This document shows, one piece after another, positions 36,190 to 44,490 of a stretch of 64,000 bases of DNA. Made by a program: the position numbers and the translations under genes. Under the pieces are notes generated by a model that did no database searches, had not been told where the DNA came from, and was given only the letters and a program-made list of their open reading frames with translations. The first letter of the stretch is position 1. Every line of letters starts with the position of its first letter. Source of the DNA: Streptomyces ficellus (lineage in GTDB: Bacteria > Actinomycetota > Actinomycetes > Streptomycetales > Streptomycetaceae); assembly GCF_009739905.1 (NCBI RefSeq), contig NZ_CP034279.1, positions 1,612,001 through 1,676,000 on the forward strand, in the 5' to 3' direction.

Positions 36190-37611
36190 GTGGATCATTT
36201 GGAGCGGCAGGTCAATGAGCGACAACTCTCAGTGCTGCAATGGGTGGGGGCCGGGTGCCCTGCTGGCGTCTGGGAGGGCAGCTCCTACAAGACCACGTGT
36301 CAGGCACTGCAGAACCGGGGCCTGGTCACGGTCTCCCGGAAGGGCGGGCGGTGGAGCGTCGCCCTGACGAGCGCCGGCCAGCACTACCTAGCGCACGGTA
36401 CTTACCCTCCCCGCGGGTCACGCCCGCGGAAGGCCCAGGCCGCCGCTCCGCAGCCGCCGCACACCCGAGCGCAGGAGGCTCCGGCCGCCGGGCGGAAGCC
36501 GAGTCCTCCTTCACAGCCTCGCGTGACGTTCGCGGAGCAGCTGCTGCAAGAGCTCGCGGAGGCCGGCGGCAGGATCGTCAAGAGCGGCAGCGGTCCGGAC
36601 TTGGAGAAGTGGCCGTCCCGCGTCGCCGCGGCACGCAGGTCCGGAAGGGTCCCGGAGACGAAGGAGCTGTACGGGGGCTGGTGCGATGGCGGGTACGAGA
36701 TCAAGCTCGTCGACACCCCCGCCTGGCGCCTCGCCGTCCTCGAACCCGTCCCTGTGCCAGCGCGGCTCACGCGGCCGCACACCGTGGTCCGGGCCATGCA
36801 GAGCCAAACCCAGCCGCTGGGCCTCACGAAGCCCGTCCAAGGACGTGCCCTCCGGCTCGTCCAGGCGCTGATCATCGCTGCCGAGGCCGCAGGACATTCC
36901 AGTTCGGCGGGACAGACCGGCTTCGCTCCCCCGTCTCATCGCCGCCGCAGGGCATCTCCCCACTTCACCATCACCGCGCAGGGGCAGACCGTGGGGTTCC
37001 TTGTCCTCCAGGAACAGGACCGGACCGAGCACGTCGCCACTGAGAAGGAACTCGCCGAGGCCAAGAACAACTCCTGGATCAGGATTCCCCGCTTCGACTA
37101 CACCCCGTCCGAACGCCTCCGCTTCGTCCTCAGCGGCGGCCAGCCGCACCGGGCGAGCGAGTGGGCCGACACCCCCGGCCGCTCCCTCGAGGAGCAGCTC
37201 GCCGAGATCGCCCAAGAGGTCACGCTCCGCGGCGAGGCCACTGAACGCAGGCGCCAGGACGAGATCGAAGCGGCACGCCAGAAACGCATCCGCTGGGAAG
37301 CCGCCATGGAAGAAGCCCGCATCCAGTACGCCGAGGCGTACCGCGTCAGACACTTCGAAGCGCAGGAAGAGACATGGCGCCGCACCACCCGACTGACCGA
37401 GTACGTGAGCGCCGTACGCACGCGAGCCGAGGCCATGCCGCCGGGGCAGGCGAGAACCGACGCCGAAGCATGGATCAGCTGGGCAACGGCCACCATCGAG
37501 CGCCTCGACCCGCTGAGCACACCGCCCCGGTTGCCCGACGTCCCCGAACCGCGAGCCGACGACCTCAGACCATTCCTCGGGCACTGGAGCCCCTACGGCC
37601 CCACCTACTGA
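36190..37611 (+). CDS. Winged-helix-like protein with C-terminal coiled coil, function unknown
   Basis: A 473-residue protein. Residues ~1-75 look like a winged helix: an ERQLSVLQWV helix, YKTTCQALQNRGLVTVSRKG and a wing ending in ALTSAGQHYLAHG. A proline/alanine-rich linker follows, then a middle domain of unknown fold, then a long charged helix with EEQLAEIAQEVTLRGEATER and RRTTRLTEYVSAVRTRAEAM. The end (RPFLGHWSPYGPTY) is aromatic. The only plausible start is GTG at 36190, since an in-frame stop lies at 36154. It is the last gene of element B. Similar proteins occur widely in Streptomyces without known function. It might fill the place of the helix-turn-helix MAD1 protein of MADS, but I can show no sequence support for this. 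Confidence 0.75.
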   Translation: MDHLERQVNERQLSVLQWVGAGCPAGVWEGSSYKTTCQALQNRGLVTVSRKGGRWSVALTSAGQHYLAHGTYPPRGSRPRKAQAAAPQPPHTRAQEAPAAGRKPSPPSQPRVTFAEQLLQELAEAGGRIVKSGSGPDLEKWPSRVAAARRSGRVPETKELYGGWCDGGYEIKLVDTPAWRLAVLEPVPVPARLTRPHTVVRAMQSQTQPLGLTKPVQGRALRLVQALIIAAEAAGHSSSAGQTGFAPPSHRRRRASPHFTITAQGQTVGFLVLQEQDRTEHVATEKELAEAKNNSWIRIPRFDYTPSERLRFVLSGGQPHRASEWADTPGRSLEEQLAEIAQEVTLRGEATERRRQDEIEAARQKRIRWEAAMEEARIQYAEAYRVRHFEAQEETWRRTTRLTEYVSAVRTRAEAMPPGQARTDAEAWISWATATIERLDPLSTPPRLPDVPEPRADDLRPFLGHWSPYGPTY

Positions 37612-37883
37612 GCACCTGCTGCGTCAGACGTCCGGCCCACCAAAGTACGGCGACAGCGCGCCTGCCGCCGCAATCAGCGGCGCCGGAGCCGGCCGAGATT
37701 TCTTCAAGTTCCCGCAAAGCCAGCCCTCGGGAGCACGCCTTCCACCCGGCATTACCTGCACGATCAGCTAGGTGACACCCCATCAGAACGAGCGTCAAAT
37801 GAGCGTCACGAGCGTCATTTCAGCGTCAAGATATCGCCCGTAACGCCCACAACGCACATAATGCGCACGCACAAAACCGCAGG
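37612..37883. promoter_or_regulatory. Right end of element B: repeated arm-type boxes
   Basis: Four AGCGTCA boxes lie in a row, GAGCGTCA at 37790, 37801 and 37810 and CAGCGTCA at 37821, spaced 11, 9 and 11 bases, close to one helical turn. They are followed by the inverted-repeat arm 37823-37859 and by GCAGGTCAG at 37879-37887, 55 bases from the GCGTCATC core of copy 3. The array looks like an integrase or excisionase binding region of an attachment site. No gene is seen. Confidence 0.6.
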
Positions 37884-39215
37884 TCAGGAGCCCTTCGCGG
37901 CCGGTTCAAGGATGGCGACACACTCCACGTGGTGCGTCATCGGGAACAGGTCGAACGCCCGCAGCGTGCGCACGCGGTAGCCCGCCTCCGCGAAGTAGGC
38001 GACGTCCCGGGCCAGCGCGGCCGGGTCGCAGGCGACGTAGGCGATGCGGCGGGCGCTGAGCGCGGCGAGGTGGCGGACGGTCTGCTTGCCGGCGCCCGCG
38101 CGGGGCGGGTCGAGGACGATGAGGTCCACGTCGGTGATGCCCGTGCGGGGCAGGGCCTGCTCGACCTTGCCCTGCTCGATGCGGACGCGGTCGAAGTGCT
38201 GGAGGTTGTGGCGGGCGTCCTCGACCGCCCGCTTGCCCGACTCGATGCCGAGCACCGCGCCCTTGTCGCCCACCCGGTCGGCGAGGGCGCCCGCGAAGAG
38301 GCCGGCGCCGCAGTAGAGGTCCAGGGCCGTGTCGCCCTTGCGGGGCAGCAAGCCCTGCATCACCGCGCGGACCAGGGTGTCGGCCGCCTTCGGGTGGACC
38401 TGCCAGAAGCCGCCGTTGCCGACGCGGTACGTGCGGTCGTCGGCGCGCTCGCGCACGAAGGGGCGGCCGTGCACGCGGTGCACTCCCCCGTCCTCGGCGA
38501 CCCGCAGCACCGACACCGGCTTGTCGAGTTCGACGATCGGGAGGCGGGCGCCGGGGCGCGGGGTGAGGACGACCTGGCGGTCCTGCGAGCCGGTGGCGGC
38601 GATCGCGTCGACCGACGCCATGCCCTCCCACGAGCGCCGCTCGATGCCCAGCTCGCTCACGCCCTCCGCCGCGATCAGGCAGCGGTCGATCGGCTGGACC
38701 TCGTGCGAACGGTGCTTGCGCAGCCCCGCGCGGCCGGAGGCGTCCACCGCGTACTGCACCCGCGTGCGCCACGCCGGCACCTCGCCCGCCGGGACCTTGT
38801 CACCCTCGGCCGGCATGACCGTGCCGTCCCAGCCGGCCTCCTCGGGCGTGAGGCCGGCGAGCCGCTTCAGCTGCTCGGCGACGACCTCGCCCTTCAGGCG
38901 GCGCTGCGCGCCGGGCTTGGCGTGCTGCCAGTCGCAGCCGCCGCACTTGCCGGGACCGGCGTACGGACAGGGCGCCTCGACCCGGTCCTTGGACGCCTCC
39001 AGGACGCGTACCGCGTCGGCACGCAGGAAGCGGGAGTCCTCGGCGCCCTCGGTGACGCGTACGACGGCCTTCTCGCCGGGCAGCGCGTGCCGGACGAACA
39101 GGACACGGCCCTCGTCGGTACGGGCGATGCAGTGGCCGCCATGCGCGACGGGGCCGATCTCGACCTCGTACTCGACCCCGATGAGGGTGGACTCGGGCTC
39201 GGGTGCGTTCTGCAT
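37884..39215 (-). CDS. Class I SAM-dependent RNA (uracil-5) methyltransferase, TrmA/RlmD family
   Basis: A 443-residue enzyme that methylates C5 of uridine in 23S rRNA or tRNA. The N-terminus is a TRAM RNA-binding domain (GVEYEVEIGPVAHGG). CPYAGPGKCGGC (C83, C91, C94) supplies iron-sulfur ligands. SAM-binding motif I is LDLYCGAGLFAGALA, LDPPRAGAG follows, and YVACDPAALARDV carries the nucleophilic cysteine. The final PMTHHVECV holds the glutamate thought to act as the base. That last motif lies inside the attachment core, so integration swaps only codons after or within a conserved stretch and keeps the gene alive. ATG at 39215 has GGAG about 12 bases upstream. Rise of different C-terminal tails at copies 1-3 (VK, ATKGL, AAKGS) is explained by this exchange. 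Confidence 0.9.
   Translation of the reverse strand: MQNAPEPESTLIGVEYEVEIGPVAHGGHCIARTDEGRVLFVRHALPGEKAVVRVTEGAEDSRFLRADAVRVLEASKDRVEAPCPYAGPGKCGGCDWQHAKPGAQRRLKGEVVAEQLKRLAGLTPEEAGWDGTVMPAEGDKVPAGEVPAWRTRVQYAVDASGRAGLRKHRSHEVQPIDRCLIAAEGVSELGIERRSWEGMASVDAIAATGSQDRQVVLTPRPGARLPIVELDKPVSVLRVAEDGGVHRVHGRPFVRERADDRTYRVGNGGFWQVHPKAADTLVRAVMQGLLPRKGDTALDLYCGAGLFAGALADRVGDKGAVLGIESGKRAVEDARHNLQHFDRVRIEQGKVEQALPRTGITDVDLIVLDPPRAGAGKQTVRHLAALSARRIAYVACDPAALARDVAYFAEAGYRVRTLRAFDLFPMTHHVECVAILEPAAKGS
37903..37948 (-). repeat. att-like copy 3: resident 3' end of the methyltransferase gene (right border)
   Basis: This is the in-use gene end, encoding DLFPMTHHVECVAILEPAAKGS then stop on the minus strand (given here as its last codons, split by the core). 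It is shared with copies 1 and 2. By the island model these codons downstream of the crossover were delivered by element B. Confidence 0.85.
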
Positions 39216-39285
39216 GTGGGGGTGACTCCAAGGGCTGAGGGGGCTGCCAGGCGGCGGCAGCCCTCCAGTCTACGTGCCTGCCGGG

Positions 39286-41334
39286 TCAGCTCTTGTTCGT
39301 CGGCTCCTTGGGCCGTTCCACCGCCGGGCCGCGGCGCACCGAGCCGGGGGCGTTCCAGTCCTGGCGCTTCTTCGCGCGCTTCTTGGCCGCTTCCGAGGAC
39401 TGGAGCTGGTACGGCACCGACGTGACCATCACGCCCGGGGTGAACAGCAGCCGGCCCTTGAGGCGCAGGGCGCTCTGGTTGTGCAGCAGGTGCTCGTACC
39501 AGTGGCCGACCACGTACTCGGGGATGATCACGCTGACCGCGTCGCGCGGGCTCTCACGGCGGATGTTCTTGACGTACTCGATGACCGGCCGCGTGACCTC
39601 GCGGTACGGGGAGGCGAGGACCTTCAGCGGGACGTTGATGCCGCGCCGCTCCCACTCGGTCTGGAGCGCCTTGGTCTCGTCGGCGTCGACGTTGACGCTG
39701 AGCGCCTCCAGCTTGTCGGAGCGCATCAGCTGGGCGTAGGCGAGGGCACGCAGCGTCGGCCGGTGCAGTTTGGAGACGAGCACGACGGAGTGGACGCGGG
39801 ACGGCCGTACGGTGTCGTCGCTGGGCTCGTCGGGGGCGGAGATCTCCTCGGCCACCCGGTCGTAGTGCTTACGGATCGCGGTCATCGTCCCGTAGAAGAT
39901 GACCATGCCGAGCAGGGCGACCCAGGCGCCGTGGGTGAACTTCGTGGCGAGCACGACGACCAGCACCAGGCCGGTGAAGAAGGCGCCGAAGGTGTTGATG
40001 GCGCGGGAGCGGATCATGCGGCGGCGGCGCGCCGGGTCGCGCTCGGTCCTCAGGTGGCGGTTCCAGTGCCGCACCATGCCGGTCTGGCTGAGGGTGAAGG
40101 AGACGAAGACGCCCACGATGTACAGCTGGATCAGCTTGGTGGAGTCCGCCCCGTACAGCCAGACCAGCAGCATCGCGGCGCCGGCGAGGAGCACGATGCC
40201 GTTGGAGAAGGCGAGCCGGTCGCCGCGGGTGTGCAGCTGGCGCGGCAGGTAGCGGTCCTGGGCGAGGATCGAGCCGAGGAGCGGGAAGCCGTTGTACGCG
40301 GTGTTCGCGGCGAGGAAGAGGACGAGCGCGGTGGCCGCGGCGAGCAGGACGAAGAAGAAGGTGTGCTCGCCGAAGACGGCGGCCGCGACCTGTGAGATCA
40401 CCGGGTTCTGTACGTAGCCGTCGCCCACCGGGACGCCGTCCCGGAGGAGGTCGTGTGCCGGCTGCTCGGCCATCTTGACGTCGGTGGCCATGGCCAGGCC
40501 GATGATGCCGCAGAACATGGTGACGGCGAGGCCGCCCATGAGGGCGAGGGTGGTCGCGGCGTTCCGGCTCTTGGGCTTGCGGAACGCGGGGACGCCATTG
40601 CTGATCGCCTCGACGCCGGTGAGCGCGGCGCAGCCGGAGGAGAAGGCGCGCAGAAGAAGGAAGACGAGCGCGAAACCGGCGAGGCCCTCGTGTTCGGGGC
40701 GGATCTCGAAGTCGGCGGTGGGGGCCTTCATGGTGTCGTCGAGGACGATTCCCTTGTACGCACCCCAGGCGATCATGATGAACACGCCCGCGACGAAGAC
40801 ATACGTGGGAATCGCGAAGAGCTTCCCCGATTCCTTCACTCCCCGGAGGTTCATCACGGTGAGGAGAAGGATTATCGCGATGGCGCAGAGGACTTTGTGT
40901 TCGACGACGAACGGAATCGCCGAGCCGAGGTTCTCCACTCCGGAGGAGATGGAGACGGCCACGGTGAGTACGTAGTCGACGAGCAGCGCGCTGGCCACGG
41001 TGAGACCGGCCTTGGGGCCGAGGTTGGTGTTCGCCACCTCGTAGTCCCCGCCGCCACTGGGATAGGCGTGGACGTTCTGCCGGTACGAGGCGACGACCGT
41101 GAACATCAGGACGACGACGGCGACGGCGATCCACGGGCTGAAGTGGTAGGCCGACACACCCGCGATGGAGAGGACCAGCAGGACTTCTCCCGGCGCGTAC
41201 GCCACCGAGGAAAGCGGGTCGGAGGCGAAGACGGGGAGTGCGATGCGTTTGGGGAGAAGGGTCTCTCCCAGCCTGTCGCTGCGCAGCGCCCGGCCGATCA
41301 GGATCCGTTTGGGCACGTCGGTCAGTTTGGACAC
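39286..41334 (-). CDS. APC-superfamily permease, KimA-like potassium importer
   Basis: A 682-residue membrane protein with about 12 hydrophobic segments and a ~200-residue cytoplasmic C-terminal domain. Segments SDPLSSVAYA, YRQNVHAYPSGGGDYEVA, LLVDYVLTVAVSISSG, FSSGCAALTGVEAISN and LSQTGMVRHW follow closely, as I recall it, the Bacillus KimA (YdaO) proton-potassium symporter, including the Asp and Tyr of the first helix and the Asp of the DYILTVAVSIS helix. The C-terminal part ends HNQSALRLKGRLLF as in KimA. GTG at 41334 (SKLTDVPKRILIG) is chosen; the longer start is unlikely. Divergent trkA genes and nearby kdpDE support a potassium role over amino-acid transport. The upstream region shows no recognisable ydaO c-di-AMP riboswitch by eye. 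Confidence 0.82.
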   Translation of the reverse strand: MSKLTDVPKRILIGRALRSDRLGETLLPKRIALPVFASDPLSSVAYAPGEVLLVLSIAGVSAYHFSPWIAVAVVVLMFTVVASYRQNVHAYPSGGGDYEVANTNLGPKAGLTVASALLVDYVLTVAVSISSGVENLGSAIPFVVEHKVLCAIAIILLLTVMNLRGVKESGKLFAIPTYVFVAGVFIMIAWGAYKGIVLDDTMKAPTADFEIRPEHEGLAGFALVFLLLRAFSSGCAALTGVEAISNGVPAFRKPKSRNAATTLALMGGLAVTMFCGIIGLAMATDVKMAEQPAHDLLRDGVPVGDGYVQNPVISQVAAAVFGEHTFFFVLLAAATALVLFLAANTAYNGFPLLGSILAQDRYLPRQLHTRGDRLAFSNGIVLLAGAAMLLVWLYGADSTKLIQLYIVGVFVSFTLSQTGMVRHWNRHLRTERDPARRRRMIRSRAINTFGAFFTGLVLVVVLATKFTHGAWVALLGMVIFYGTMTAIRKHYDRVAEEISAPDEPSDDTVRPSRVHSVVLVSKLHRPTLRALAYAQLMRSDKLEALSVNVDADETKALQTEWERRGINVPLKVLASPYREVTRPVIEYVKNIRRESPRDAVSVIIPEYVVGHWYEHLLHNQSALRLKGRLLFTPGVMVTSVPYQLQSSEAAKKRAKKRQDWNAPGSVRRGPAVERPKEPTNKS

Positions 41335-41727
41335 GCAGAGGATCGTAAGCGCTGGAAAAGAGCCCCGCCCACCCACCACCCCCGCTTCCCGCGGAAACTT
41401 GCGCTCCCTTAACGCCTGGGCCGCGCGACCGGCGCGTCAGGCTGTGATACGTGCCACCGCCAGCCGGTTTCCGCGGCAACCGGTGGGGCCGCGACCGCGT
41501 CCTACGGAGGGTTCGGGGCATGATCCGATGCGGCCCGTCCGTACGGGTACACGCGTACGCGTGGCCGAAAGGTGCCGCGGCCGGGTCCACCCGCCGCGGA
41601 TGAGGGCAACTGCGCGACGGCGGCATAAGCTCGTCATCGGGTAACACCGCACGCAGGCTGAGAGAGAAGAGTGAGCAGGGTGTTTTCGCAGGTCGGCAGC
41701 GCGACCAGGAGTGCGGGGTAAGCGGAC
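41335..41727. promoter_or_regulatory. Divergent promoter region between permease and trkA pair
   Basis: A 393-base spacer with a potential hairpin CCGGTT (41464-41469) with AACCGG (41478-41483); the overlapping CCACCG and CGGTGG arms allow an alternative fold. Promoters for both units must lie here but no clear boxes are assigned. No gene is supported. Confidence 0.45.
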
Positions 41728-42396
41728 GTGCACATCGTCATCATGGGCTGCGGGCGAGTGGGCGCCGCACTCGCGCAGACCCTGGAACAGCAGGGCCACA
41801 CGGTCGCGGTCGTCGACCAGGACCCGACGGCTTTCCGGCGCCTGGGCTCCGGCTTCGGCGGGCGGCGCGTCACCGGGGTCGGCTTCGACCAGGACACCCT
41901 GCGTGAGGCGGGGATCGAGGAGGCCGGGGCGTTCGCCGCGGTGAGCAGCGGTGACAACTCCAACATCATCGCGGCGCGGGTCGCCCGCGAGATGTTCGGC
42001 ATCGAGAACGTCGCCGCCCGGATCTACGACCCCCGGCGCGCCGAGGTCTACCAGCGCCTGGGCATCCCCACGGTCGCCACCGTGCGCTGGACCGCCGACC
42101 AGATGCTGCGGCGGCTGCTGCCGTCGGGCGCGGAGCCGCTGTGGCGGGACCCGAGCGGTGGTGTCCAGCTCGCCGAGGTGCACACGTCGCCGTCCTGGAT
42201 CGGGCACAAGGTCAGCCGGCTCCAGGAGGAGACGGGCGTACGCGTCGCGTTCCTGACCCGGCTGGGCGAGGCGGTCCTGCCGACGTCGCAGACGGTGCTG
42301 CAGGAGGGCGACCTGGTGCACGTGATGATGCGGACGAACGAGATCGAGAAGGTCGAGGCGGCGTTCGCCGAAGGTCCTGAGGAGGGCGGTCACTGA
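41728..42396 (+). CDS. TrkA/RCK-type potassium channel regulatory protein (first of pair)
   Basis: A 222-residue cytoplasmic protein: an N-terminal RCK Rossmann domain with GCGRVGAALA and the acidic end VVDQDPTAF for NAD(H) or nucleotide binding, then a TrkA_C domain (about residues 140-215). It gates potassium transport together with a membrane partner. The start is GTG at 41728. Its stop overlaps the ATG of the second TrkA protein (TGATG), so both are made together, as in CeoB/CeoC of mycobacteria. It is divergent from a KimA-like permease, which may be the transport partner; no TrkH/KtrB gene lies in the window. Confidence 0.9.
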   Translation: MHIVIMGCGRVGAALAQTLEQQGHTVAVVDQDPTAFRRLGSGFGGRRVTGVGFDQDTLREAGIEEAGAFAAVSSGDNSNIIAARVAREMFGIENVAARIYDPRRAEVYQRLGIPTVATVRWTADQMLRRLLPSGAEPLWRDPSGGVQLAEVHTSPSWIGHKVSRLQEETGVRVAFLTRLGEAVLPTSQTVLQEGDLVHVMMRTNEIEKVEAAFAEGPEEGGH

Positions 42397-43073
42397 TGCG
42401 GGTCGCTATTGCGGGCGCCGGCGCGGTGGGCCGTTCCATCGCGGGCGAGCTGCTGGAGAACGGGCACGAGGTCCTGCTCATCGACAAGGCGCCGACCGCG
42501 ATCTCCGTGGAGCGGGTGCCGCAGGCGGAGTGGCTGCTGGCCGACGCGTGCGAGATCACCTCGCTGGACGAGGCCGCGCTGCAGCGCTGCAACGTCGTCA
42601 TCGCGGCGACCGGCGACGACAAGGTGAACCTGGTCGTCTCGCTGCTGGCGAAGACCGAGTACGGGGTGCCCCGGGTGGTGGCCCGGGTGAACAACCCGAA
42701 GAACGAGTGGCTGTTCAACGAGTCGTGGGGCGTCGACGTCGCCGTCTCCACACCGCGCCTGATGTCGGCGCTGGTGGAGGAGGCCGTGAGCGTCGGCGAC
42801 CTGGTGCGGCTGCTGCGCTTCAGCCACGGCGACGCCAACCTCGTGGAGCTGACGCTCCCGCCGGAGTCGGCGGTGACGGGTACGTCGGTGGGTGACGTGG
42901 CCTGGCCGCAGGACACCTCGCTGGTGACGATCATCCGTGGCTCGCGCGTTCTGACGCCGAGCCCCGAGGAGACCCTGGAGGCCGGGGACGAGCTGCTGTT
43001 CGTCGCCGCCCAGGCCCGCGAGGAGCAACTGGAGGACCTGCTCTCGGTCCGCCGCGAGGACGCCTCCGGCTGA
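42396..43073 (+). CDS. TrkA/RCK-type potassium channel regulatory protein (second of pair)
   Basis: A 225-residue paralogue of the previous protein, with GAGAVGRSIAGEL and LLIDKAP as nucleotide site and a C-terminal TrkA_C region (GTSVGDVAWPQDTSLV). The two probably form a hetero-oligomeric RCK ring; the TrkA_C fold is a known c-di-AMP and ion sensor in several bacteria. Coupled to the upstream gene by a one-base overlap. A set of 13-base tandem repeats and a very strong hairpin follow its stop. Confidence 0.9.
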   Translation: MRVAIAGAGAVGRSIAGELLENGHEVLLIDKAPTAISVERVPQAEWLLADACEITSLDEAALQRCNVVIAATGDDKVNLVVSLLAKTEYGVPRVVARVNNPKNEWLFNESWGVDVAVSTPRLMSALVEEAVSVGDLVRLLRFSHGDANLVELTLPPESAVTGTSVGDVAWPQDTSLVTIIRGSRVLTPSPEETLEAGDELLFVAAQAREEQLEDLLSVRREDASG

Positions 43074-43093
43074 CCCGGCTCGTACCGGTCGTT

Positions 43094-43132
43094 CCGGTCG
43101 GTCGTACCGGTCGGTCGTACCGGTCGGTCGTA
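43094..43132 (+). repeat. Three tandem 13-base repeats before terminator
   Basis: CCGGTCGGTCGTA is repeated exactly three times end to end (43094, 43107, 43120). The last copy runs into the left arm of the hairpin at 43129. Confidence 0.85.
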
Positions 43133-43179
43133 CGACGAGGGGCTCGGGACCACACATGGCCCGAGCCCCTCGTCGTACG
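43129..43179. terminator. Strong bidirectional terminator
   Basis: A perfect 20-base-pair stem (43129-43148 with 43160-43179) with an 11-base loop, between the trkA pair and the convergent DUF3159 gene. Confidence 0.88.
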
Positions 43180-43272
43180 TCAGGGCGCGTGGGTCGGCGA
43201 GGCCGGTGCCTCTCTACGCTCGGGCCCGGGCGGCGTCCGCTCGTACCGGCCGCCCCGGGTACCGCCCCCGCG

Positions 43273-44055
43273 TCAGGCTTCGCCGCGGTAGGGGTGGGGC
43301 TGCTGGGCCGGGGGCGCCGGTTCGGTGGCCGCGGCGGCCTTGCGCTCCTTCTCGGCGCGCTCCTCCGCCTCCATCTCCGCGAACACGTCGATCGGCGGCG
43401 GCGCCTTCGCGAGGAACAGCCACGTCAGGTACACCGCGAGCAGGAACGGCGGGATCTTCAGGGTGACCAGGACCCAGCCGAGCTGGGTGGTGTCCGCCCA
43501 CCAGTACAGCGGGAAGAGGATGGCGCACTTGGCGAGCAGGATCAGGCCCCACGCCCAGCTGGCCTTGGCGTACGCCTTCTTGCGGCCGGGGTTGCGGGTG
43601 CGCCAGGAGAGGTTCTCCTTGAAGACCGGGCCGAGCATCAGGCCGATCAGCGGGACGCCCGCCAGCGTGGTGCCGATGTAGGCGACCGCGAGCCCCAGCG
43701 TGTAGAGCATGCCGGGCAGGTAGAAGTCCTTGGCGTTGCCGGTCATCATCGCGAAGACCACGCCGAAGGCGACGCCGAAGACACCGCTGAAGGCGTGCTT
43801 CATGGTGTCGCGGCGGATCAGCCGCACCACGACCAGCAGCAGGGACAGGCCCAGCGCGGCGATGGCCGACAGGTGCAGGTCCTTGTTGATCGTGTAGATC
43901 GTGACGAAGAGCAGGCCGGGGAGGACTGTCTCCACCATTCCGCGTACGCCGCCGAAGGCGTCGAACAGGGCCGCTTCCGTCACGGCCCTGGAATCGTGCG
44001 CGCCGCCCTGGGTGGCGTCCTGATCGGTGGTGGTCGGCTTGTCGGATGACGGCAC
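43273..44055 (-). CDS. DUF3159 family membrane protein
   Basis: A 260-residue integral membrane protein with about six hydrophobic segments, for example LPGLLFVTIYTI, IAALGLSLLLVVVRL, FGVAFGVVFAMM and WAWGLILLAKCAILFPLYWW, and a charged C-terminal tail rich in Glu, Lys and Ala. It matches the actinobacterial DUF3159 family, whose function is unknown. It starts three bases after the OB-fold gene on the same strand, a pairing kept in Streptomyces, so both form an operon. The short proline-rich tail (PAPPAQQPHPYRG) is probably unfolded. Confidence 0.88.
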   Translation of the reverse strand: MPSSDKPTTTDQDATQGGAHDSRAVTEAALFDAFGGVRGMVETVLPGLLFVTIYTINKDLHLSAIAALGLSLLLVVVRLIRRDTMKHAFSGVFGVAFGVVFAMMTGNAKDFYLPGMLYTLGLAVAYIGTTLAGVPLIGLMLGPVFKENLSWRTRNPGRKKAYAKASWAWGLILLAKCAILFPLYWWADTTQLGWVLVTLKIPPFLLAVYLTWLFLAKAPPPIDVFAEMEAEERAEKERKAAAATEPAPPAQQPHPYRGEA

Positions 44056-44058
44056 CGG

Positions 44059-44457
44059 CTACTCCTGTCCGAGCGGTCGGAGTTCGTATTTGGGGTTGAA
44101 GAGGACCCTGCGGCCGTGGCTCATGGAGATCCGGCCGGAGGCGATGAGCTTGCGGCCCGGCTCTATGCCCACGATGGAGCGCCGGCCCAGCCACACCACG
44201 TCCAGCGGGGCCGTGCCGTCGAAGAGCTCCGCCTCGAGCGCCGGCACGCCGGCCCGGGGGCGCAGGGTGACCGTGCGCAAGGTACCAGTCACCTTGACTA
44301 TCTGCCGGTCGTCGCAGTCCGAGATACGGATGCACCCCGAAGCCTGCGTGTCCTCCCGGAGCTCCTCCGACTCGAGTTCCCCCTGGGAGCTGGACAACCG
44401 GTCGAGCATCCGGCGGAAGCGGCCGGACTGCTTCTCGGTTCGCGGTGCTGCACTCAT
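44059..44457 (-). CDS. OB-fold nucleic acid-binding domain protein
   Basis: A 132-residue protein with a single OB fold: IVKVTGTLRTVTLRP, VPALEAELFDGTAPLDVVWLG and GRKLIASGRISMSHGRRVLF are the strands, as in the tRNA-anticodon/RecG-type OB domains. It should bind nucleic acid; the substrate is unknown. It lies directly upstream of the DUF3159 gene (three-base gap) and 33 bases before the kdpE stop codon region on the same strand. Confidence 0.88.
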   Translation of the reverse strand: MSAAPRTEKQSGRFRRMLDRLSSSQGELESEELREDTQASGCIRISDCDDRQIVKVTGTLRTVTLRPRAGVPALEAELFDGTAPLDVVWLGRRSIVGIEPGRKLIASGRISMSHGRRVLFNPKYELRPLGQE

Positions 44458-44490
44458 ACAGAAAGCGTACCGGCCCCCACTGTCAGGGCC

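Larger units (their letters stand above)
16492..37948. mobile_element. Integrative element B (MADS-like defence island)
   Basis: A segment of about 21 kb bounded by att-like copies 2 and 3. It contains a decayed toxin-antitoxin pair, an unknown gene, the six-gene defence operon and a winged-helix protein. Its ends carry an imperfect inverted repeat (16609-16654 against 37823-37859) sharing ATGTGCGTTG and TCTTGACGC. GCAGGTCAG lies 44 bases inside the left core and 55 bases inside the right core. No integrase, relaxase, replication protein or phage structural gene is visible, so it is probably stranded or moved by an integrase in trans. Confidence 0.75.

Noticed and set aside
16609..37859. Transposon with terminal inverted repeats
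   Set aside because: The inverted repeat is imperfect and internal to the attachment cores, and no transposase or target duplication is seen; arm-type binding sites explain it better.
41335..41727. ydaO-type c-di-AMP riboswitch before the KimA-like gene
   Set aside because: The family is often controlled this way in Firmicutes, but I could not find the conserved core by eye.
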